A stretch of DNA of 7,112 nt from Rhodospirillaceae bacterium. GTDB taxonomy: Bacteria > Pseudomonadota > Alphaproteobacteria > Dongiales > Dongiaceae. Numbering within the stretch: position 1 is the stretch's first letter; each line of letters starts with the position of its first letter. The stretch is taken from NCBI GenBank assembly GCA_016794075.1, contig JAEUKU010000119.1:1-7112 (forward strand). Direction: 5' to 3'. This document shows positions 1-5,539 of the stretch, piece after piece. A program made the position numbers and the translations under genes. The notes beneath the pieces were generated by a model. It saw only the letters and a list, made by a program, of their open reading frames with translations. It did no database searches and was not told the DNA's origin.

Positions 1-582
1 CCACACCTCCCAGGCCCGCGCGACGCGCTGCGGGTCGTTGGGGTGCAGGCGCGCGGCGATCTCGGGGTCATGCCGCGCGAGGCGTCCATGCAGGGCGGGC
101 GCCCCGATCTCGGCCAGCAACGCGCGCGCCTCCCGCCGCACCTCGGGTGGGATATCCGGAATCGGCGAGAAGCCCTGCATCAAGCCGCGCAGATAGAGGC
201 CGGTGCCGCCGCACAGAATCGGCAGCTTGCCGGTCGCGTGCGCGGCGTCGATCTCGGCCTTCGCCAGCAGCGCCCAGCGATCGGCGGTGCAGGCATCGTC
301 GAGCGCCAGGAAGCCGTACAGCCGGTGCGGCACGGCGGCCATTTCCGCCGCGCTGGGCTGGGCGGTCAGGATCGCCAGGTCGCGATAGACCTGCATGGAA
401 TCGGCGTTGATGACGATGCCCTCGAAGTCGTGGGCCAGGCGCGCCGCCAGCGCCGACTTGCCGCTCGCGGTCGGGCCGGCGACCACCACCACGGGCAGGC
501 GCACCGGCGCCGCCGGGTGCTTGTGCGCCCGCGCCGTCTCGCCTATACCCCCGTTCGCCATGGAATTCGTGCTGTCGCTCAT
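1..582 (-). CDS. miaA: tRNA dimethylallyltransferase MiaA, N-terminal part (cut by window edge)
   Basis: MiaA transfers a dimethylallyl group from DMAPP to N6 of adenosine 37 in tRNAs that read codons starting with U. The reading frame is open from an ATG at 582 to the left edge, giving 194 codons; the C-terminal part (the family is usually 300-320 residues) lies outside. Family motifs visible: P-loop GPTASGKS at residues 36-43, DSMQVYR at 61-67 (Asp61 is the expected catalytic base), PHRLYGFL at 85-92, GGTGLYLRG at 125-133 and DPQRVARA at 183-190. The start at 582 is supported by GGGAG five bases upstream and by a promoter-like sequence beyond it. About 28 residues precede the P-loop strand, longer than the usual 5-10, so an internal start at ATG 561 (residue 8) is possible but has no comparable ribosome binding site. 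The gene overlaps the divergent serB by 23 bases. Identity is near certain from the motifs. Confidence 0.96.
   Translation of the reverse strand, partial: MSDSTNSMANGGIGETARAHKHPAAPVRLPVVVVAGPTASGKSALAARLAHDFEGIVINADSMQVYRDLAILTAQPSAAEMAAVPHRLYGFLALDDACTADRWALLAKAEIDAAHATGKLPILCGGTGLYLRGLMQGFSPIPDIPPEVRREARALLAEIGAPALHGRLARHDPEIAARLHPNDPQRVARAWEVW
521..549 (+). promoter_or_regulatory. candidate promoter for a nearly leaderless serB mRNA
   Basis: TTGTGC (521-526) and TATACC (544-549) are separated by 17 bases. The -35 match is modest (3 of 6) and the -10 match is 4 of 6. The predicted start point, about 7 bases after the -10, falls at 556-558, only 2-4 bases before the serB ATG at 560. That would explain why no Shine-Dalgarno sequence precedes serB. 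The site lies inside the miaA coding region. Confidence 0.35.
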
Positions 583-1456
583 TTGCGCTCCCGACGCGGC
601 GGAGCTTACACCGGCCCTGCTCGAACGGGTCAACCACGGCCTCGCCGCAGCCGACGCCAAGGCCGGGCCGATTGCCTGGCTCGACCCGGAGCGCGCGGCG
701 GAATACCCGTTCGCCGGCGACGACCTCGGCGTGCTGGAGGAGATCCGCCGCCGCCTGACCGACGTGCCGGTCGACGTCAACGTGCTGCCGGCGGCGCACC
801 GCCGCAAGCGGCTGCTGGTCTCTGACATGGATGCGACGGCCATCATCGGCGAGACGTTGGACGAGCTCTCCAACTTCACCCCGCACAAGGCGGAGATCGA
901 CAACCTGACCCGGCAATCGGTCAACGGCCTGATGAGCTTCGCCGACACGCTGGTGGCCCGCGTCCAGTTGATGCGCGGCCTGGAGGAATCCGCCTTCGCC
1001 CGCACCTGGGCGACGATCGAGGCCACGCCCGGCATGAAGACCGCCATCGCCACCATGCGCGCCCATGGCGCCTATACCGCGCTGGTCTCCGGCGGCTTCA
1101 CCTATTTCACCGGCCGGGTGCGCGCGGCGCTCGGCTTCGATTGCGACGTCGCCAACGACTTGGAGTTCGAGGGCGGCAGGCTCACCGGCCGCATCCCGCC
1201 GCCGCTGATCGACCCGCAAGCCAAGGTCGATACTTTGCGCCGCCTGGCCCACGAGCGCGCTTTGCCGACCGCCGCGACCCTCTCCATCGGCGACGGCTCG
1301 AACGACATCCCGATGCTGAAAGAAGCCGGCCTCGGCATTGCCTTCCAGGGCAAGCCGAAGGTGAAGCAGGAGATTCCGGTCTGGCTCGACTATGCCGGGC
1401 CGACAGGCCTGCTCTATCTGCAGGGATTCCGGCGCGACGAGTTCGTCGAGGGCTAG
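560..1456 (+). CDS. serB: phosphoserine phosphatase SerB
   Basis: SerB is a cytosolic HAD-superfamily enzyme that removes phosphate from L-phosphoserine, the last step of serine synthesis. The 298-residue product has all HAD motifs. Motif I is DMDAT at 89-93 (Asp89 nucleophile, Asp91 acid/base), with Glu98 at the position of the substrate-binding Glu. Motif II is SGGF at 177-180, motif III is Lys222 in DPQAKVD, and motif IV is GDGSND at 244-249. Residues 1-80 form an N-terminal domain typical of longer proteobacterial SerB proteins. Motif I reads DMDAT where DMDST is usual; this Ser-to-Ala change is at a position not expected to be catalytic. The ATG at 560 was chosen because homology-like sequence (MEFVLSL) begins there; the frame stays open upstream to 395, but that stretch is antisense to miaA. 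No Shine-Dalgarno sequence is seen. The gene diverges from miaA with overlapping starts and converges on degP. Confidence 0.95.
   Translation: MEFVLSLICAPDAAELTPALLERVNHGLAAADAKAGPIAWLDPERAAEYPFAGDDLGVLEEIRRRLTDVPVDVNVLPAAHRRKRLLVSDMDATAIIGETLDELSNFTPHKAEIDNLTRQSVNGLMSFADTLVARVQLMRGLEESAFARTWATIEATPGMKTAIATMRAHGAYTALVSGGFTYFTGRVRAALGFDCDVANDLEFEGGRLTGRIPPPLIDPQAKVDTLRRLAHERALPTAATLSIGDGSNDIPMLKEAGLGIAFQGKPKVKQEIPVWLDYAGPTGLLYLQGFRRDEFVEG
588..592 (-). promoter_or_regulatory. ribosome binding site of miaA
   Basis: GGGAG on the minus strand lies five bases before the ATG at 582. It favours that start over the in-frame ATG at 561, which has no purine-rich stretch at a suitable distance. Confidence 0.6.
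605..633 (-). promoter_or_regulatory. candidate sigma-70 promoter for miaA, inside serB
   Basis: On the minus strand TTGACC (633-628) and TGTAAG (610-605) are separated by exactly 17 bases. They match the -35 consensus at 5 of 6 positions and the -10 at 4 of 6. Transcription would begin near 598, giving a short leader of about 16 bases that contains the GGGAG ribosome binding site of miaA. The whole promoter lies within the first 25 codons of serB. Boxes and spacing are seen; activity is inferred. Confidence 0.5.
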
Positions 1457-1458
1457 GC

Positions 1459-1486
1459 AAAAAAAGAGCCGGCAGCGCCGGCTCTT
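1459..1486 (-). terminator. intrinsic terminator between convergent serB and degP
   Basis: A perfect 10-base-pair stem (1464-1473 with 1477-1486, core GAGCCGGC) with an AGC loop is flanked on its left by seven A residues (1459-1465). Read on the minus strand this is a GC-rich hairpin followed by a T run, an ideal terminator for the degP transcript, whose stop codon is at 1511-1513. For serB transcripts the hairpin lies just 7 bases after the stop, but only a weak T tract follows, so termination in that direction would be less efficient. Confidence 0.85.
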
Positions 1487-1510
1487 CTCACATGCGACGG
1501 AAGGTCGGCG

Positions 1511-3016
1511 CTACTTCCCGATCTTCGGCGCGATCCACTGGAAGTCGCCGCCGCGGTTGACCAGCAGCGTGACCACGCGATAGCCATTGTCCTGCGCCGC
1601 CTTCACCCGCTGCTCGACCTCTTCCGGCGAATTGACCGGCTTCTGGTCGACCTCGACGATGACGTCGCCGGGGCGCAGGTCGGTCTCCGCGCCGGGGCCG
1701 CCTTCGGCGACCTCGGTCACCACCACGCCGGCGGCATCGGCCGGAATCTCGAATTTCTGCCGCAGATCGTCGTTGATCGCCGACAGCTTCACCCCGAGCA
1801 GGTCGATGGTGGTGGTCTTGCCGGGCTGCGGCTGGGCGCTGGTGAGCGTCCGCTGCTCGGCCTCCTCGGTCAACTCGCCGACCGTCACCTTGAGCGAGAC
1901 CTCCTGGCCCTGGCGCCAGACCACGACGCTGGTCTCCTTGCCGGTCGGGGTCTCGGCGACGATGCGGGGCAGGCCGCGCATCTGCGTCACCTCCTTGCCG
2001 TCGAAGCTCAGCACCACGTCACCCTGCTTGATGCCGGCCTTGTCGGCCGGGCCGTCCTTGGTGACGGAGGCAACGAGCGCGCCCTTCGGCTCCTTCAGCC
2101 GCAGGCCCTCGGCCAGTTCCGGGCTCACCGTCTGGATGCGCACGCCGAGCCAGCCGCGCTTCGGTTTCCCGAACTCGCGGATCTGGGCGAAGATCGGCTT
2201 GGCGAGGTTGGACGGGATCGCGAAGCCGATGCCGACCGAGCCGCCCGAAGGCGAGAAGATGGCGGTGTTGATGCCCACCACCTCGCCGTCCATGTTGAAC
2301 ATCGGGCCGCCCGAATTGCCGCGGTTGATCGACGCGTCGGTCTGCATGTAGTCGTCATAGGGGCCGGAATTGATGTCGCGCTGGCGCGCCGACAGGATGC
2401 CGGCGGTGACCGTGCCGCCGAGGCCGAAGGGGTTGCCGATCGCCATCACCCAGTCGCCGACGCGGAGCGCGTCGCTGTCGCCCCATTTCACATAGGGCAG
2501 CGGCTTGCCGGCCTCGACCTTGAGCAGCGCCAGGTCGGTCTTCTCATCGCGTCCGACGATGGTCGCCTTCAGCTCCTCGTTGTCATGGGTCAGCACCATG
2601 ATCTCGTCGGCGTCTTCGATGACATGGTTGTTGGTGACGATGTAGCCGGCCGGATCGATGATGAAGCCGGAGCCGAGCGAGGTACCGCCGCGCGGCCCCT
2701 GAGGCGGCGGCGCGCCGTCGCGCCGGTCCAGGAAATCGCGGAACATCTCGTCCAAATCCTGCATCTGCTGGTCCTGCGGCACCTTCTGCGTGGTCGAGAC
2801 GTTGACCACGGCCGGGAGCACCTGCTCGGCCAGATCGGCGAAGCTCTCCGGCGCGGAGCGGGCAAAGGCCTGGCTCGCCCAGAGCAGCGCCAGGGCGGTC
2901 AAAGCCAATCCCGCGGCCAGCTGCGCCCAGCGCAGCAGATCGAAGGAAGCGGCGCGCGCACGCGCACGGGCGCGAGCCCCAGCCTGTTGGCGCATCGAAA
3001 TCCGCGATTCGTCCAA
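1511..3016 (-). CDS. degP: periplasmic serine protease of the DegP/HtrA (Do) family
   Basis: DegP-type proteins are ATP-independent proteases/chaperones that remove misfolded envelope proteins. Counting from a TTG at 3016 (501 residues): a basic N-terminus; a hydrophobic segment at about 30-50 ending in SQAFA (a plausible signal-peptidase site or an anchor); then a trypsin-like domain with His131 (TNNHV), Asp161 (TDLALLK) and Ser235 (GNSGG); PDZ1 at about 287-379, beginning RGWLGV; and PDZ2 at about 405-487. Two PDZ domains fit DegP/DegQ/MucD rather than DegS. The TTG start is preferred because GGAGG lies five bases before it. ATG codons at 3079, 3046 and 2995 are in frame, but none has a suitably placed Shine-Dalgarno sequence; the true start could be any of these. 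The basic region at residues 14-23 is an Ala-Arg alternation encoded by GCGC-rich repeats. It lies downstream of hflC on the same strand, so it is either co-transcribed or driven from the 170-base gap. Whether degP, degQ or mucD is the best name cannot be settled here. Confidence 0.93.
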   Translation of the reverse strand: MDESRISMRQQAGARARARARAASFDLLRWAQLAAGLALTALALLWASQAFARSAPESFADLAEQVLPAVVNVSTTQKVPQDQQMQDLDEMFRDFLDRRDGAPPPQGPRGGTSLGSGFIIDPAGYIVTNNHVIEDADEIMVLTHDNEELKATIVGRDEKTDLALLKVEAGKPLPYVKWGDSDALRVGDWVMAIGNPFGLGGTVTAGILSARQRDINSGPYDDYMQTDASINRGNSGGPMFNMDGEVVGINTAIFSPSGGSVGIGFAIPSNLAKPIFAQIREFGKPKRGWLGVRIQTVSPELAEGLRLKEPKGALVASVTKDGPADKAGIKQGDVVLSFDGKEVTQMRGLPRIVAETPTGKETSVVVWRQGQEVSLKVTVGELTEEAEQRTLTSAQPQPGKTTTIDLLGVKLSAINDDLRQKFEIPADAAGVVVTEVAEGGPGAETDLRPGDVIVEVDQKPVNSPEEVEQRVKAAQDNGYRVVTLLVNRGGDFQWIAPKIGK

Positions 3017-3021
3017 AGTAA

Positions 3022-3026
3022 CCTCC
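3022..3026 (-). promoter_or_regulatory. ribosome binding site that points to a TTG start for degP
   Basis: GGAGG on the minus strand is followed by TTACT and then TTG at 3016-3014, in frame with the protease. It is 26 bases from the next ATG (2995), too far to serve it. Confidence 0.5.
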
Positions 3027-3104
3027 GCAACCAGCAAATGCGTCATACGGCCAATCGCCGCCGGCGGTCCATCCGGCATCGGCCCCGGCCGTTATTGCTC
3101 AGGG

Positions 3105-3134
3105 CCAGGATAGCCCAGGATGACCGGCGGCAAG
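3105..3134 (-). promoter_or_regulatory. weak candidate heat-shock-like promoter ahead of degP
   Basis: In the gap of about 170 bases between hflC and degP the minus strand carries CTTG (3134-3131), then 16 bases, then GCTATCCTGG (3114-3105). This partly resembles the alphaproteobacterial RpoH consensus as I recall it (CTTG, 17-18 bases, CYTATNTNNG), with two mismatches and a spacer one base short. No open frame longer than about 20 codons, and no small membrane protein gene, is visible in the gap. Confidence 0.22.
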
Positions 3135-3186
3135 GCGGCCATCTCCATCACAAGCCCGTCATCGCCCCCTGAGGGTGGCCGGCGTG

Positions 3187-4080
3187 CTATTGCGCCGCCG
3201 GTGCCGACGGCAGGCTGCCCTCGCCGCGTTCGAAGAAGCGGAAGAAGTCGCCCTTCGGCTGGCCGACGAAGGTGGTGCTGTCGCCGCCGAGGCCGGTCCG
3301 CATCGCCTGCAGCGAGCGATAGAAGTCGAAGAACTCCGGATCGCGACCGAAGGCCTCGTTGTAGATCTTCGTCGCCTCGGCATCGCCCAGGCCGCGCTCG
3401 ATCTCCGACTTCTTGCGCGCCTCGGCCAGCACCACGACCCGCTGCTTGTCCGCCTCGGCGCGCTTCTCGCGCGCCTCGCGGGTGCCGGACGCGCGGATGC
3501 CCGCCGCCTCCTGGGCGCGCTGGGTGCGCATGCGATTATAGACCGCCTCGCTGTTCGCCGCCGGCAGGTCGACGCGCTTGAAGCGCACGTCGACGATCTG
3601 GATGCCGTAGGTGTTGCCGGTCGGCTCCAGGCGGCTCTTCACGTCGGTCATCAGCGCGGCGCGCTTCTCGGTCAGGATGTCCTGCATCGGCACCGAGCCG
3701 AAGCGGTCGCGCAAAACCTCGCTCAGCACCTGGAGGATCAGCGATTCCGCGCGCTGCTCGGTCCGCGCCACGGTGTAGAAGACCTGCGGGTCGGTGATCC
3801 GGTAGCGCACATAGGCCGACAGCACGATGCGCTTCTGGTCGAGGGTCGGCAATTCGATCGAATCGGCGCTGAAATTGATAACCCGGCGGTCGATGAAGAT
3901 CACCTGGTCGATAAACGGCACGCGCCAATGCAGGCCGGGCTCGTTGATCACGGTGTCGATCAGCCGGCCGAAGCGCACGACGACGGCGTTCTGCGACTGG
4001 TGCACGAAGAACGTGGAGGCATAGCCGACGATCAGGATCGCGATCGCGACGACCGCTCCGGCGACGATTGAGCGGTTCAT
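3187..4080 (-). CDS. hflC: FtsH-modulating SPFH/band-7 protein HflC
   Basis: HflC pairs with HflK in a large inner-membrane complex that encloses and modulates the AAA protease FtsH. The 297-residue product has one membrane segment at about residues 5-26, then a periplasmic SPFH domain beginning QSQNAVVVRFGR (about 28-39), with PGLHWRVPFID at 48-58. A long charged Ala/Glu/Arg-rich stretch at about 185-235, likely coiled coil, includes REAREKRAEADKQR and is characteristic of the family. A Phe-rich tail (FFRFFERG, 279-286) follows. The ATG at 4080 was chosen over the TTG at 4083 because GGAG lies six bases before it. This ATG shares its A with the TGA of hflK (TGATG), so translation is probably coupled and the two subunits are made in similar amounts. 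Length and motifs are normal for the family. Confidence 0.96.
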   Translation of the reverse strand: MNRSIVAGAVVAIAILIVGYASTFFVHQSQNAVVVRFGRLIDTVINEPGLHWRVPFIDQVIFIDRRVINFSADSIELPTLDQKRIVLSAYVRYRITDPQVFYTVARTEQRAESLILQVLSEVLRDRFGSVPMQDILTEKRAALMTDVKSRLEPTGNTYGIQIVDVRFKRVDLPAANSEAVYNRMRTQRAQEAAGIRASGTREAREKRAEADKQRVVVLAEARKKSEIERGLGDAEATKIYNEAFGRDPEFFDFYRSLQAMRTGLGGDSTTFVGQPKGDFFRFFERGEGSLPSAPAAQ

Positions 4081-5285
4081 CAATTGCTCCCCCCCGACGG
4101 GGCGTTAGGTGTCATTTGCGTGCCCGTGGCCGGCACCGCGCCGCTCTCATGCTGGGTGCGGTTCTTCAACAGCTGGTCGAGCGGCAGATAGGGCACGGCG
4201 CCTTCGCCGCCGCTGGTGTCGATGAGCACCTTGTTCATGCTGCCCATGATGCCTTCCAGCGCCTCGAGATAGAGCCGCCGCGAGGTCACGTCGGGGCTCA
4301 GCTTGTACTGGTCGTAGATGGAGATGAAACGCTGCGCATCGCCCTGGGCGTTGGCAATCTTCTCCTGGCGATAGGCCTCGGCCTGCCTGACCAGCTGCGA
4401 GGCCTGGCCTTCGGCCTCCTGCGTCACCTGGTTGAAATAGGCCTGCGCCTCGTTGACCGTGCTTTCGCGGTCGGCCTTCGCTTTCTGCACGTCGCGGAAG
4501 GCGTCGATCACCTCGGTGGGCGCGTCGACCCGCTGCAGCGACAGCTCATAGATGCGGATGCCGGAATTGTAGCTGTCGAGGATGCGCTGGGTCAGCTGCC
4601 CGGCCTGCTCGCCGATGGTCTGGCGGCCCTGGGTGATGACGTATTCGAACGAGGACTGGCCGATGATCTCGCGGATCGCGGCCTCGGCGGCGTTCTTCAC
4701 CGTCTCGTTCTTCAGCGCCTCGGCGTCGATGTTCTCGTTGGGATCGCGGATCTCGAACAGGTATTTCTCGACATCGTCGATATACCACTGCGCCACCGCC
4801 TCGACCTGCACGATGTTCTCGTCGCCGGTCAGCATCAGGCTCTCTTCCTCGATGTTGCTGCCGGAAGAGCCGGCCGAGCGGTTCAGGCTGCCGCGGAAGC
4901 CGATCTCGACGGCGTTGCGCGCCTCGACATTCGGCGTCATCACGCTGCCGATCGGCGCCGGCCAGTTCCAGTGCAGGCCGGGCAAGGTCGGATCGCCGGA
5001 ATATTGCCCGAAGACCAAGGGCACGCCGCGCTCTCCGGGATTGACGATATAGATGCCGCTGGCGAGCCAAAGCGCGGCCGCGACGCCGACGAGGATGGCG
5101 CCGACGCGCCCCGGACCCATCCCGCCGGGGATCATGTTCTTCATGCGGTCCTGGCCGCGGCGCAGCATTTCCTCGAAATCGGGGGGCTGGCCGCCGCTAC
5201 CCGGGCCGCGCGACCACGGGCTGGGCCCGCCGCCTTGACCGCCGCCGCCACCGCCCCAAGGGCCGCCCTGATTGTTCCACGACAT
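4080..5285 (-). CDS. hflK: FtsH-modulating SPFH/band-7 protein HflK
   Basis: HflK is the partner of HflC in the membrane complex that regulates FtsH. The 401-residue protein starts with MSWNNQGGPWGGGGGG; this Gly-rich, Trp-containing cytosolic N-terminus is a hallmark of HflK. A single membrane helix spans about residues 61-81, followed by the SPFH domain starting NPGERGVPLVFG (82-93) with PGLHWNWPAPI at 102-112. A long Gln/Glu/Ala-rich stretch at about 265-315 is likely coiled coil, and the C-terminus is low-complexity and polar. The ATG at 5285 is preferred because the hallmark N-terminus begins there and GAGG lies six bases upstream (5295-5292). The frame is open further upstream to 5477, but that stretch has no HflK-like sequence and would run through the promoter region. 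It is the first gene of the minus-strand block and overlaps hflC by one base. Confidence 0.96.
   Translation of the reverse strand: MSWNNQGGPWGGGGGGQGGGPSPWSRGPGSGGQPPDFEEMLRRGQDRMKNMIPGGMGPGRVGAILVGVAAALWLASGIYIVNPGERGVPLVFGQYSGDPTLPGLHWNWPAPIGSVMTPNVEARNAVEIGFRGSLNRSAGSSGSNIEEESLMLTGDENIVQVEAVAQWYIDDVEKYLFEIRDPNENIDAEALKNETVKNAAEAAIREIIGQSSFEYVITQGRQTIGEQAGQLTQRILDSYNSGIRIYELSLQRVDAPTEVIDAFRDVQKAKADRESTVNEAQAYFNQVTQEAEGQASQLVRQAEAYRQEKIANAQGDAQRFISIYDQYKLSPDVTSRRLYLEALEGIMGSMNKVLIDTSGGEGAVPYLPLDQLLKNRTQHESGAVPATGTQMTPNAPSGGSN
4087..4090 (-). promoter_or_regulatory. ribosome binding site of hflC inside the end of hflK
   Basis: GGAG on the minus strand lies within the last codons of hflK, six bases before the hflC ATG at 4080. 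Together with the TGATG junction it supports translational coupling. Confidence 0.6.
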
Positions 5286-5380
5286 CAATAACCTCAGCCA
5301 GTCCCTGGTTTTCGTTTCGTATACCGGCGCACTGCCGGGCCGTCGGGCCATCCGTCCTCGGGCCCGCCCCGGACCTCGCC

Positions 5381-5396
5381 CATGGACATATCCATG
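5381..5396. repeat. short inverted repeat CATGGA-N4-TCCATG
   Basis: Perfect 6-base arms flank a CATA centre, just beside the promoter palindrome and inside the predicted hflK leader. It could be a regulator half-site pair or a small hairpin. No regulator can be assigned from the sequence. Confidence 0.3.
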
Positions 5397-5398
5397 AA

Positions 5399-5426
5399 TT
5401 GCAAAGGCCCCCAGGGGCCTTATATG
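5399..5426 (+). promoter_or_regulatory. candidate promoter for mrp
   Basis: TTGCAA (5399-5404) and TATATG (5421-5426) are separated by 16 bases, each matching consensus at about 4 of 6 positions. Transcription would begin near 5433, about 107 bases before the mrp ATG. The spacer consists almost entirely of the palindrome at 5404-5421. Confidence 0.38.
5404..5421. promoter_or_regulatory. 18-base palindrome in the hflK/mrp divergent promoter
   Basis: AAGGCCCC and GGGGCCTT form perfect 8-base arms around a CA centre. It fills the spacer of the candidate mrp promoter and covers the -10 edge and start region of the candidate hflK promoter, a good position for an operator or for a 5'-end hairpin. 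No T run follows on either strand, so it does not look like an ordinary terminator. Confidence 0.4.
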
Positions 5427-5447
5427 ACAGGGGCCGCGGGTCGGCAA
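5419..5447 (-). promoter_or_regulatory. candidate sigma-70 promoter for hflK-hflC
   Basis: On the minus strand TTGCCG (5447-5442) and TATAAG (5424-5419) are separated by 17 bases, matching consensus at 4 of 6 and 5 of 6 positions. The start point would fall near 5412, giving a leader of about 125 bases before hflK. The -10 overlaps the -10 of the divergent mrp promoter candidate. Confidence 0.5.
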
Positions 5448-5539
5448 CGCAAACCGCCTGCCCCGACCCTGCGACAACCCGGCACCGACGGCCGCGATTG
5501 GCCCGCCTCATATCGTCCTTAGCACCAGGTGTTTCAAGC

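Noticed and set aside
68..1252. A long open frame on the minus strand crossing miaA and serB
   Set aside because: It is out of frame with MiaA, is Arg/Gly/Ala-rich, and lies antisense to the clear SerB catalytic motifs. It is a typical GC-rich shadow frame.
3017..3186. A small membrane protein gene (DUF2065 type) between hflC and degP, as I recall from some relatives
   Set aside because: The minus strand here has only very short open frames with early stops and no hydrophobic run.
3175..5291. Long plus-strand open frames opposite hflC and hflK
   Set aside because: Leu/Asp/His/Arg-rich antisense frames without domain motifs. The minus-strand genes have unmistakable SPFH sequence and good ribosome binding sites.
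5286..5477. N-terminal extension of HflK
   Set aside because: The added residues have no HflK character, while the Gly-rich hallmark start with GAGG before it lies at 5285. The region also contains the promoter signals.
5399..5539. N-terminal extension of Mrp from an earlier ATG
   Set aside because: The extra 47 residues are Arg/Pro-rich without family similarity and overlap the candidate promoter. The MIP18 domain begins at ATG 5540.
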